This document shows positions 8,342-14,594 of a stretch of DNA of 20,228 bases, piece by piece. The notes below the pieces were generated by a model that worked only from the letters and a program-made list of their open reading frames with translations, was not told the DNA's origin and did no database searches. The stretch lies in assembly GCA_945871455.1 (NCBI GenBank), contig CAMBXJ010000017.1:1-20228 (forward strand), given 5' to 3'. The translations under genes were made by a program, and so were the position numbers. Positions within the stretch are counted from its first letter, which is position 1. Each line of letters begins with the position of its first letter. The DNA is from Asaia bogorensis. GTDB taxonomy: Bacteria > Pseudomonadota > Alphaproteobacteria > Acetobacterales > Acetobacteraceae.

Positions 8342-9124
8342 ATCCAGCAAGGTCTCGGCGACGCGATTCAGCTCGCGCGTTACGCAAGCCTTCTCGCGGA
8401 GCGCGGCGCGTTCGTGGTCATGGGCGTTCAACGACCGTTGGCTCAGCTTCTAGGCTCGGTTCCGGGCGTGTCGCGATGCGTCGCGGTTGGCGAGCCGCTG
8501 CCGACGTACGACGTGCATTGCCCCCTGCTCAGCCTACCGCGCGCGCTGGGAACGACGTTGGAGACCGTGCCCGCCATAGTACCCTATATTTTCTCGGAAC
8601 CGGACGCCGCCGCACGTTGGTCGGAACGGCTGCGGACGGACGTCGCGGGCTTTCGAGTCGGACTGGTCTGGGCGGGCAATCCCAAGCACCTCGGCGACAG
8701 GCAGCGCTCGATCCCCGTCAAGGCGTTCGCGCCGCTGTGGCGCGTGCCGGGCGTGCGTTGGTTCAGCGTACAGACGGGTGAGCGAGCCACCGATTTGGCG
8801 GAAATTCCGATAGGTGACCTACCTCCTGGCGGGATCGACGACTTGGCACCGGAACTGACTGACTTCACGGAGACGGCCGCCGCTCTAACCAACCTGGGTT
8901 TGGTGATCTCCGTCAATACGTCGGTCGCGCATGCGGCGGGTGCGCTGGGGCGTCCCGTGTGGACGCTACTGGCCAGGGTGCCGGATTGGCGGTGGCTGCG
9001 CACTGGGGCGTCGAGCCTCTGGTATCCGACGATGACCCTGTTTCGCCAGGATGATCGACGGGATTGGGCAACGGTGTTGTCCGAGGTCGAGCAACGATTG
9101 CGGGAAGTTTGCAATGGCCCATGA
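8342..9124 (+). pseudogene. GT9-like glycosyltransferase domain of a TPR protein, 5'-truncated
   Basis: The frame opens directly at the IS66 junction with IQQGLGDAIQLARYASLLAE, the internal start of the glycosyltransferase-9-like domain found at the C-terminus of TPR proteins in Rhodospirillales. It continues with FRVGLVWAGNPKH, RSIPVKAF, and SVNTSVAHAAGALGRPVWTL, then PDWRWLRTG and a normal stop. About 260 residues remain. The TPR half and the N-terminal start are missing. A GTG at 8414 could serve as a start but would lose the first conserved motif (GQGLGD-like). In-frame stop TGA at 8318-8320 lies within the IS66 part. The intact family is thought to modify surface glycans or proteins; this fragment is probably non-functional. 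Confidence 0.75.
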
Positions 9125-9291
9125 GGCATCGGGAACGCGAGCACCGCACACTCCGATGGTGGGGTCGTCTACAAGCAGAGCGGCATCGGCTGAGAGTTTT
9201 GGCTTGAAGGGATGCTCGACAGCTTCACACAACGCCAGAACGTGACCGTCAATCTCAATACACCACCGCGCCGTGACAACACCACATAAGG
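9125..9291. other. Gap between the glycosyltransferase fragment and the ISKra4 element
   Basis: No supported gene. Before the ISKra4 insertion this sequence led directly into the leader of the coxG-like gene, so the original promoter of that gene probably lies here. An in-frame TAA at 9287-9289 ends the coxG frame upstream of its start. Confidence 0.4.
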
Positions 9292-9300
9292 TAGACCGAA
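9292..9300. repeat. Target site duplication, left copy
   Basis: TAGACCGAA at 9292-9300 is repeated exactly at 10773-10781, immediately outside the two ends of the ISKra4-type element. Perfect 9-bp identity at both borders shows the element inserted by transposition and has not been rearranged since. Confidence 0.9.
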
Positions 9301-9361
9301 GGGTGCGATTCGACGTTGTGGGGAATATGCTGACACGTCGGTAATCGAGGGAATCGGACCC

Positions 9362-9667
9362 ATGGCGACAGCGAAACTCAGCGACGAGGCGCTTTTGGCG
9401 TTTTTCCAATCCCATCCGCATTTTCGCGACAGATTGGCGTCGATCGTGGGCGCGGTCGGAAACCTGGACGGAGACCTCGGAGAGGCGGACGCCGCCGAGG
9501 AGCGGTTGGTCGAGGAAATGCGGCTTCTGGGCCGCGAGGCGTTGCAAGGTTGGGCGGACAAGCGGGTCGAGGCGACGGAGCGGGACGTTCGTGGCCAAGT
9601 CGGGATGCACCGCCAGGGTAAAAAAAACTCCGCTGGCACACGAAATTTGGCGAAATCACGGTCATAG
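9362..9667 (+). CDS. ISKra4 transposase, upstream frame (N-terminal part)
   Basis: The frame encodes 101 residues: MATAKLSDEALLAFFQSHP, then an acidic helical region (GEADAAEERLVEEMRLLGRE) and a basic Trp-containing segment. It reaches an A8 run at 9620-9627 and ends shortly after at TAG 9665-9667. A -1 slip at the run continues in the frame encoding the catalytic part, giving a fused protein of about 462 residues, a normal ISKra4 transposase size. Alone this product would lack all DDE residues and may act as an inhibitor or be a by-product. Confidence 0.75.
   Translation: MATAKLSDEALLAFFQSHPHFRDRLASIVGAVGNLDGDLGEADAAEERLVEEMRLLGREALQGWADKRVEATERDVRGQVGMHRQGKKNSAGTRNLAKSRS
9622..9628 (+). 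promoter_or_regulatory. Probable programmed -1 frameshift site A_AAA_AAC
   Basis: In the upstream frame the codons are GGT AAA AAA AAC, giving a slippery heptamer A_AAA_AAC inside an eight-A run (9620-9627). Shifting by -1 gives AAA CTC CGC TGG, reading KLRWHTKFGEITVIEPQYRH, which flows into the catalytic domain with no stop. Frameshifted expression is established in several IS families. The intact ends and duplication argue that this is programmed and not decay. Confidence 0.65.
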
Positions 9668-10749
9668 AGCCGCAATACCGGCACAAAACCAACCGCGTGC
9701 GCCCCTTTGTCCTCGGTGCGAAGGTCAGCCCTCGCGGATGTTCGCGGCCTTTGCAACGGACGATCACGGATTTCGCAGCGGACACGCCCTTCGCCCAGGT
9801 CCCGTTGAAATTGCGCGAGCATTACGGTTTCGAGATCGGCGAAAGCACGATCCAGAGGGTCACTCTGGGCCATGCCCAGGCCATTTTCGAGGCCGGTCGC
9901 GCGTCTGTGGACTTCCCGGTGGCACCAGGCCAGCACAAGCAAATCGTGGCCCAGATCGACGGGGGCATGGTGCCGATCATGAAGCCGGACGCAGAACAGA
10001 AGGACAAGCGCAAGGGGAAGAAGCTGTCGTGGAGGGAGGCGAAGATCTCGCTCGCGCACGCCAAGGGAAGTCGCACGCCGGTCTACGGCGGCGGGATAGA
10101 AGGCGGCGTGGAGGAAGCGGGGCGGCAACTGTTCGCCTGCGCGGTTCGGGCGGGTTTCGGGTCGGATTCGCGCGTGCACGCGGTGGGTGACGGCGCGCCG
10201 TGGATTGTCGGTCAGATCGAAGACCGGTTCGGCGAACAAGGCAGCTATTTACTCGATCTCTATCATGTTTGCGAGTACCTGAACGCGGCCGCCAAGACCA
10301 TCGTTCCGGCGGCGGCGGAGAACGCCGCCGCCGTGAAAGCCTGGATGGAGACGCAAAAGGACGCCCTGAAGACGGGGCGCGTTGATGCGGTTCTCGGCGC
10401 CCTATTTCCCCACCGCGAAGCGCTCGATGTCAGCGACGACCATGCCCCGGTCCGCATATGCCACCGCTATCTGGGCACCCGCAAAGACCAGTTGAAATAT
10501 GCCGAGGCCATTGCCGAAGGGCTTCCGATCGGCTCCGGAGAAATCGAAAGCGCGCATCGCTGTGTCGCGCAAAAGCGCCTGAAGCTCCCCGGCGCCTGGT
10601 GGCTGGTTGAGCACGCAGAACACATGCTCGCGCTGCGGATCAACCACCTGAACGGCGACTGGGAAGCCTACTGGGCCGGGATCGTCGCCAACACACACGC
10701 GCCTGCCAATCTCAACCAGCCAAAGTTATCACAGAAGGCCGCCGCTTGA
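9628..10749 (+). CDS. ISKra4 transposase, downstream frame (catalytic DDE part)
   Basis: After the -1 shift the frame reads 373 residues to TGA at 10749. Catalytic acidic residues are visible in three expected contexts: QIDGGMVPIM (first Asp, near 9958), VGDGAPWIVGQ (second Asp, near 10189) and GSGEIESAHR (Glu, near 10540). The phrases LLDLYHVCEYL and IGSGEIESAHRCV are typical of ISKra4/ISAzba1-like transposases. An internal start (9697) exists but would give an incomplete protein, so expression by frameshift from 9362 is more likely. No inactivating stop is present. Confidence 0.82.
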   Translation, partial: LRWHTKFGEITVIEPQYRHKTNRVRPFVLGAKVSPRGCSRPLQRTITDFAADTPFAQVPLKLREHYGFEIGESTIQRVTLGHAQAIFEAGRASVDFPVAPGQHKQIVAQIDGGMVPIMKPDAEQKDKRKGKKLSWREAKISLAHAKGSRTPVYGGGIEGGVEEAGRQLFACAVRAGFGSDSRVHAVGDGAPWIVGQIEDRFGEQGSYLLDLYHVCEYLNAAAKTIVPAAAENAAAVKAWMETQKDALKTGRVDAVLGALFPHREALDVSDDHAPVRICHRYLGTRKDQLKYAEAIAEGLPIGSGEIESAHRCVAQKRLKLPGAWWLVEHAEHMLALRINHLNGDWEAYWAGIVANTHAPANLNQPKLSQKAAA

Positions 10750-10750
10750 T

Positions 10751-10772
10751 CGCACAGCTTTGGTTCGCACCC
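10751..10772. repeat. ISKra4 right terminal inverted repeat
   Basis: Read on the minus strand from 10772 it begins GGGTGCGA, matching the left end at 9301-9308 exactly, with further agreement at a TGTG block 17-20 bases in. It overlaps the end of the transposase gene region and is followed by the right copy of the target duplication. Confidence 0.82.
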
Positions 10773-10781
10773 TAGACCGAA
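10773..10781. repeat. Target site duplication, right copy
   Basis: TAGACCGAA, identical to 9292-9300. It lies eight to sixteen bases before the ATG of the coxG-like gene, so the target was that gene's translation leader. Confidence 0.9.
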
Positions 10782-10788
10782 CATCGAA

Positions 10789-11454
10789 ATGACAGGTGAG
10801 CGGCGGATCGCCGCGCCGCCCAAGGTCGTATGGGATGCATTGAACGATCCCGCCGTCCTGAAGGCCAGCATCCCCGGGTGTGAACGGTTGGAGAAGCTCT
10901 CGGACACCGAGATGAAGGCGGCCATATCGATCACGCTCGGTCCAATCTCCGCGAAGTTCAATGGTGCGGTGCAACTGTCGGACATTGATCCACCAACTGG
11001 CTACAGGATCAGCGGCGTGGGGCAAGGCCGTGTGGCTGGCTTTGCGAAGGGCGGTGCCAATGTGACGCTGATGCCGGACCAGCCGGACACGATCCTGTCC
11101 TATGCAGTCAATGCGCAGGTTGGTGGGAAACTGGCACATCTTGGCACGCGCTTGATCGACGCCACCGCGAAACAGATGGCAGATGCGTTCTTCGACCGCT
11201 TTTCAGGGCATGTCTTGGCCATGGTGCCTGCTGTTGAACCAGTTCCAGTCGTCGACCCGATTGCTTCGCAAGTGACAAACCCAGGTGAACTCGAGACGAC
11301 GAAAACCGCGCCAATCAAGTATGATCTCGATTCGCGGTCATCACGGGCAATCATTGTGAAGCAGCGTCGCCATGTTCTCGAGGTGCACAGAGCCGTTTGG
11401 GTCGGAGGCTGCGTCGTTGCCGCGGCGGTGCTATTGATCGCTGTCTTGCGCTGA
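10789..11454 (+). CDS. coxG: CoxG-family SRPBCC protein with C-terminal membrane anchor
   Basis: This 221-residue protein matches CoxG (carbon monoxide dehydrogenase subunit G family): MTGERRIAAPPKVVWDALND, then PAVLKASIPGCERLEKLSD and GPISAKFNGAVQLSDIDPP, then AQVGGKLAHLGTRLIDATAKQMADAFF. The SRPBCC domain covers about 1-145. A linker follows, then a membrane segment near the C-terminus (VWVGGCVVAAAVLLIAVL). In CO dehydrogenase systems CoxG recruits the Mo enzyme to the membrane; relatives accompany other Mo hydroxylases. No CO dehydrogenase genes are seen here. The nearest candidate partner is the IorAB-like operon 3 kb away. The ATG at 10789 follows the IS-generated duplication and an upstream in-frame TAA. 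The insertion leaves only a weak ribosome binding site, so expression may be altered. Confidence 0.82.
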   Translation: MTGERRIAAPPKVVWDALNDPAVLKASIPGCERLEKLSDTEMKAAISITLGPISAKFNGAVQLSDIDPPTGYRISGVGQGRVAGFAKGGANVTLMPDQPDTILSYAVNAQVGGKLAHLGTRLIDATAKQMADAFFDRFSGHVLAMVPAVEPVPVVDPIASQVTNPGELETTKTAPIKYDLDSRSSRAIIVKQRRHVLEVHRAVWVGGCVVAAAVLLIAVLR

Positions 11455-11656
11455 GGTCCTTGTGTCACGGGTAGCCTCGGACTTGGCAAGGTTCAGAGTG
11501 GATCAAGTGGCCCCCTGATTGTCAACGTTCCACAACGATATTCCAGTGCCCAGTTTCATCACACATGGGACGCCACGGCTGACATAATGTTGAACCTTTC
11601 CAGAGTTTTACGAGACTAATTGGCAAACCGGTTGCAGCCGGTTTGCCAAATCTTGT
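11455..11656. other. Chromosome/element junction region, probable left attachment site
   Basis: The gap lies between the coxG-like gene and the integrase gene at the end of the phage-like element, so one attachment site should be here. No tRNA or tmRNA 3' end is recognisable. The second att copy is outside the window, so the core cannot be defined. Confidence 0.4.
11620..11649. terminator. Perfect 12-bp hairpin between coxG-like gene and integrase
   Basis: TTGGCAAACCGG (11620-11631) and CCGGTTTGCCAA (11638-11649) pair perfectly around a six-base loop TTGCAG. It lies just after the integrase stop on the minus strand and downstream of the coxG-like gene on the plus strand. It is most simply a terminator serving both directions, although only short T-runs flank it. 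It could also belong to an attachment site. Confidence 0.5.
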
Positions 11657-12694
11657 TTACGGTCCGGCCGGTCTATTGCCAATTCGGCTCATAGCGACCT
11701 TCGCCCATTCCTCCTGATTGGCCGCCTTTGTATAGCGTTCGATCTCCTTCAACGTCGCATGGCCAGTCACCGACGCTATCTGATGCGGGGTGCATCCGGC
11801 CTCGGCCAACCGCCGTGCCGCCGCCTTTCGCAACCCATGGGGCGAAAGGCCAGGCGCGATCCCAGCCTTGCGTGCGCAGTCGATGAACCAATTGTAAAAC
11901 GCATTCCCCGATGCGAACGGCTTGCCTGTTTCGGTCATCAGGAATGTAAGATGATCGGAGGGGCATGCGTCGATAGCCTCCCGCAAGGTGGGGTGCACGG
12001 GGATGGTCAGGCGCTCCCCCGTCTTGTCTTGTTTAACGTCGATTGCGCCGCCGCGAAGATGCTGCCGCCCCATCCGAATCACGTCGGACCGCCTCTGGCC
12101 GGTGTAAAGCAACAGCGCCATTGCGAGTCTGGCGCGGCTTCCCAGGGACCACCGCGCCTCGAACAATTCAATATCGGCCTCTGACCAGGTGGCGAACCCA
12201 TCGGACTTGTAACGAATGCGCCGGACATAGAGCGTCGGGTCATCCGGGCGCCAAGCCCGGTCGACGGCATGGCGCATCAGCAGTCGGAGGATTGATAGCA
12301 ACCGGTTTGCCGCGGCGGGCGTCTCCGCCTTGGCATCCATCATTCCGCGTATGTGCCGCCCTTCCAGAGCGGCAACCGGCTTGTCACCGTTGTCGGCAAG
12401 GAAAGCTTCCACGATTCGCCGATAGTTGGTCTGCGACGCGGGCGACAGCCCTTTGAACGCGGCCGAGGCGTACCAAGAGACGACCAACGCGGACATGCTG
12501 CCCGGCGCGGTCTTGCTCGCACCGATGGGCAGAGGCTTCCCGGCTACGCAAGATTGATAAGCGGCCATGAACTCCGATGACCCCGGCTGGCCTGGCAGTG
12601 CCACGCGGGGGTGCCCCGAGCGCCGAAAGTAATGCCGGATATGCCCATGTCGGTCTTGGAACCGGTGTATGTGTTTTAGTTTCAAGCGAGTCAT
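11657..12694 (-). CDS. int: Tyrosine recombinase integrase of the phage-like element
   Basis: The 345-residue protein has the layout of a phage tyrosine integrase: an N-terminal arm domain (KHIHRFQDRHGHIRHYFRR, about 7-25), a SAM-like core-binding domain (about 66-150) and a C-terminal catalytic domain. Catalytic residues can be placed: Arg201 (TGQRRSD), Lys224 (DKTGE), His286 and Arg289 (HGLRK), His312 (TGHAT) and Tyr321 (ERYTKA). The ATG at 12694 overlaps the stop of the upstream AlpA-like gene (ATGA), indicating coupling; a longer in-frame extension upstream is out-of-frame sequence of that gene. All catalytic residues are intact, so it should be active. The integrase would insert and, with the small HTH partner, excise the element. 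It defines the left boundary. Confidence 0.92.
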   Translation of the reverse strand: MTRLKLKHIHRFQDRHGHIRHYFRRSGHPRVALPGQPGSSEFMAAYQSCVAGKPLPIGASKTAPGSMSALVVSWYASAAFKGLSPASQTNYRRIVEAFLADNGDKPVAALEGRHIRGMMDAKAETPAAANRLLSILRLLMRHAVDRAWRPDDPTLYVRRIRYKSDGFATWSEADIELFEARWSLGSRARLAMALLLYTGQRRSDVIRMGRQHLRGGAIDVKQDKTGERLTIPVHPTLREAIDACPSDHLTFLMTETGKPFASGNAFYNWFIDCARKAGIAPGLSPHGLRKAAARRLAEAGCTPHQIASVTGHATLKEIERYTKAANQEEWAKVAMSRIGNRPAGP

Positions 12695-12936
12695 TGCGCT
12701 GCGTCCCAGGGGTTGATCGTGGCAGCCTGCCCCCGTTTGGGTAGCGCCCGCCATGCCGCACGCACTTCGTCGGAATCCCAAAGCACCCGCCCGTCAACCG
12801 GCCGGGGCTGTGGCATCCGTCCATCCTTAACCAAGCGGTCGAAGAAGACCGCCGACACCCCGACCAACGCCGCCGCCGATTCTCTTGCTACGGCAAAGGG
12901 TATAATCCCGGGGGGAAGGTGGTCGAAGCTCGCCAT
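12691..12936 (-). CDS. AlpA/excisionase-like HTH protein
   Basis: The 81-residue protein contains a MerR/AlpA-style winged helix: RESAAALVGVSAVFFDRLVK, then DGRMPQPRPVDGRVLWDSDEVRAAW. The order HTH, MPQPRPVDGR wing and W-D-S-D-E-V-R-A-W is characteristic of AlpA and phage excisionases. Its stop overlaps the integrase ATG by four bases, the normal coupling of an excision factor with its integrase. The gene begins just three bases after the portal stop (12940), so int and xis may be read through from the head-gene transcript. It could alternatively be a transcriptional activator, as AlpA proteins of satellites often are. Confidence 0.78.
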   Translation of the reverse strand: MASFDHLPPGIIPFAVARESAAALVGVSAVFFDRLVKDGRMPQPRPVDGRVLWDSDEVRAAWRALPKRGQAATINPWDAAQ

Positions 12937-12939
12937 TGC

Positions 12940-14070
12940 CTAGATTCGCGCCCCTGCCGTTACCGCACGCGGCCCCCATCCTTCGATGTCCCGCACTTCA
13001 TTCCGGTCCAGAATGTCATTCTTGACGGCGATTTCCCAAGCCTTCCACCGCGTCTCGAAATCGCCCCTCATCAGTCCTGACAGGTCGATTTCCAGATGTG
13101 TCCCATCGTTGGCATTGAACACAGATCGCGCAAACTCCGCTTCAATCTTTCGGCACCATGGCGCGAGGCTAAATTGTGCGAACCACAAGGAAGCCTGGGC
13201 GCTGTTCGTGAAAGTATTATGCGTGTAATCCTGCACAATTGGCGGCGGCACCTGAAACAACCGGCACAGTTCTTCCACGGAAAACCGGCGCGACCCCAAG
13301 ACCTCCGCATCCTCTGGACTAACCGACAGAGGTTTCCATTTCGCATCATTATCTAAAACCAAGACCCGCCTGGCGTTCCCGACCCCGGTGTGCCTGCGGT
13401 CGAAGGCCGCGGTTACCCGGTCGAATTGCGGTTGGGTCAAGCTGCTCGCGATCTCAATCGCACCGGAGGGTGTCGCCTGGTTTTCCCATGCATTTCCGGC
13501 GAAATCCTGAAGTGAAACCGCATTTCCGACCACGTCCGGTGCCCGCGATATCCGGGACCGGCCAACCAAGCCGTCGTCGCTGCGGTCTTTCAGATAGAAT
13601 ACCTCGGTATCCAGTAGCCGCCGACGCGGCTGCGGATAGGAGGACACGTCGAAGGCGAGCCGACCGGAGCCGAGAAGGACCGGTGCGACAGATTGCCAGG
13701 GAATGGGCCGCAATCCGGTGACGCGCCCGGCGCCGTCGTGCACAATCTCGGCCAGCGCATTGCCGTGCAGCAGTACAGACCCCATCGCCCATTCGATCCA
13801 ATCGGGCCAGGTCATCATCGACCACGGGTTGCGGATCATGCGCGCTACTGGATGGCTGGGCAGTTCCATCCTGCCGCCGTCACCGGACCGGAACACCAAC
13901 GGGGGGAGCGAACCCATGACGCTGCCAATCGCGTTCACGCAGGCAGTAACCGTGCCCAGGTTCTCGGCCAGTTGGACATTGGCCGTTCGCGAACCGGTCA
14001 GGGCCATACCGGCGAAACCGTTCTGGTACGCGGCGCGGGTCTCAGGTTCACGCCGGCGGAAGGGCCACAT
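12940..14070 (-). CDS. HK97-family phage portal protein
   Basis: The 376-residue product matches HK97 gp3-type portals: an N-terminal MWPFRRRE, then LAENLGTVTACVNAIGSVMGSLP and HPVARMIRNPWSMMTWPDWIEW, then GNALAEIVHDGAGRVTGLRPI. Further conserved parts are RISRAPDVVGNAVSLQDFA, then LDNDAKWKPLSVSPEDAE and FQVPPPIVQDYTHNTFTNSA. It forms the dodecameric DNA entry ring at one capsid vertex and docks the terminase. Length is normal and no break is visible. Its ATG (14070-14068) shares a base with the protease stop (TAATG). Unusually, it is the last head gene in transcription order. Confidence 0.93.
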   Translation of the reverse strand: MWPFRRREPETRAAYQNGFAGMALTGSRTANVQLAENLGTVTACVNAIGSVMGSLPPLVFRSGDGGRMELPSHPVARMIRNPWSMMTWPDWIEWAMGSVLLHGNALAEIVHDGAGRVTGLRPIPWQSVAPVLLGSGRLAFDVSSYPQPRRRLLDTEVFYLKDRSDDGLVGRSRISRAPDVVGNAVSLQDFAGNAWENQATPSGAIEIASSLTQPQFDRVTAAFDRRHTGVGNARRVLVLDNDAKWKPLSVSPEDAEVLGSRRFSVEELCRLFQVPPPIVQDYTHNTFTNSAQASLWFAQFSLAPWCRKIEAEFARSVFNANDGTHLEIDLSGLMRGDFETRWKAWEIAVKNDILDRNEVRDIEGWGPRAVTAGARI

Positions 14071-14591
14071 TAGATCGTCTCCAAGATGATACGGCGCAAG
14101 CGGGTATGCGCTTCGATGCGCCCAAGCATTTTCGCGCGGGCGGATACGGTGGTCTGGCAGTATGCAGGGAATGCCTGGACTATCGATATCTCGAACAGAT
14201 CGACGGCACGAAGCTCGCGGCGGTCAGACGACGGCCAGGCGTCATCGGTGGCCTTGAACCCGAACGACATTCCGCCCAGGTCGCGACGCTCTGCCAGCGC
14301 GAGGATGTCGCTCCCCAACTGGGTTTCGGGGAGCGCAATATCAAAGGCCAGTCCGCGGGCATCCTCGACCAGTTTGAGTGTCCCCGATCCGGTTCGGCCG
14401 AGTAGCCGGGCCTGATCGTGGTCCACCAACGCCAGAACGTCACGGCCGGATGTCAGGGACGCCCGGAAAGCCCCCGGCCGAATGGTTTCAGAAAAGCCCC
14501 CGATGACGGCGGGAACGTCGAACACCGCAGCATAGCCGACAAGACGCCGGCCGGCGGTGCGTAGCTCGAGCGCTGCACTGCGGTGTTCCAT
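14070..14591 (-). CDS. HK97-family prohead (maturation) protease
   Basis: The 173-residue protein is a U35/S63-like prohead protease. RRLVGYAAVFDVPAVIGGFSE and IRPGAFRASL are the conserved N-terminal strands. The catalytic His is in VDHDQARLLGR (His58) and the catalytic Ser in GGMSFGF (Ser109). DLFEISIVQAFPAY is the conserved C-terminal strand. It would cleave the delta domain of the capsid protein during maturation. It starts three bases after the capsid stop and overlaps the portal start. Length is normal, and the nucleophile and His are intact. Confidence 0.92.
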   Translation of the reverse strand: MEHRSAALELRTAGRRLVGYAAVFDVPAVIGGFSETIRPGAFRASLTSGRDVLALVDHDQARLLGRTGSGTLKLVEDARGLAFDIALPETQLGSDILALAERRDLGGMSFGFKATDDAWPSSDRRELRAVDLFEISIVQAFPAYCQTTVSARAKMLGRIEAHTRLRRIILETI

Positions 14592-14594
14592 CGT

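Larger units (their letters stand above)
9301..10772 (+). mobile_element. Intact ISKra4-family insertion sequence, 1472 bp
   Basis: The ends are defined by terminal inverted repeats and a 9-bp duplication. The left end begins GGGTGCGA at 9301 and the right end closes with TCGCACCC at 10765-10772. Over 21 bp the two ends agree at about 15 positions, including the terminal eight and an inner TGTG block. The cargo is one transposase in two overlapping frames joined by a slippery A-run. The insertion lies 16 bp upstream of the ATG of a coxG-like gene, so it separates that gene from its native promoter. Family assignment comes from the transposase sequence. Confidence 0.88.

Noticed and set aside
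8966..9610. Minus-strand open frame across the glycosyltransferase end and IS left end
   Set aside because: It crosses the IS border defined by the target duplication and is antisense to two recognised genes, so it cannot be an ancestral gene.
9169..10239. Long minus-strand open frame (356 codons) opposite the ISKra4 transposase
   Set aside because: Antisense of a high-GC transposase gene; composition is Arg/Pro-rich and the plus strand shows clear catalytic motifs.
11455..11620. Possible tRNA gene as integration target
   Set aside because: No cloverleaf or T-arm consensus could be assembled from this stretch on either strand.
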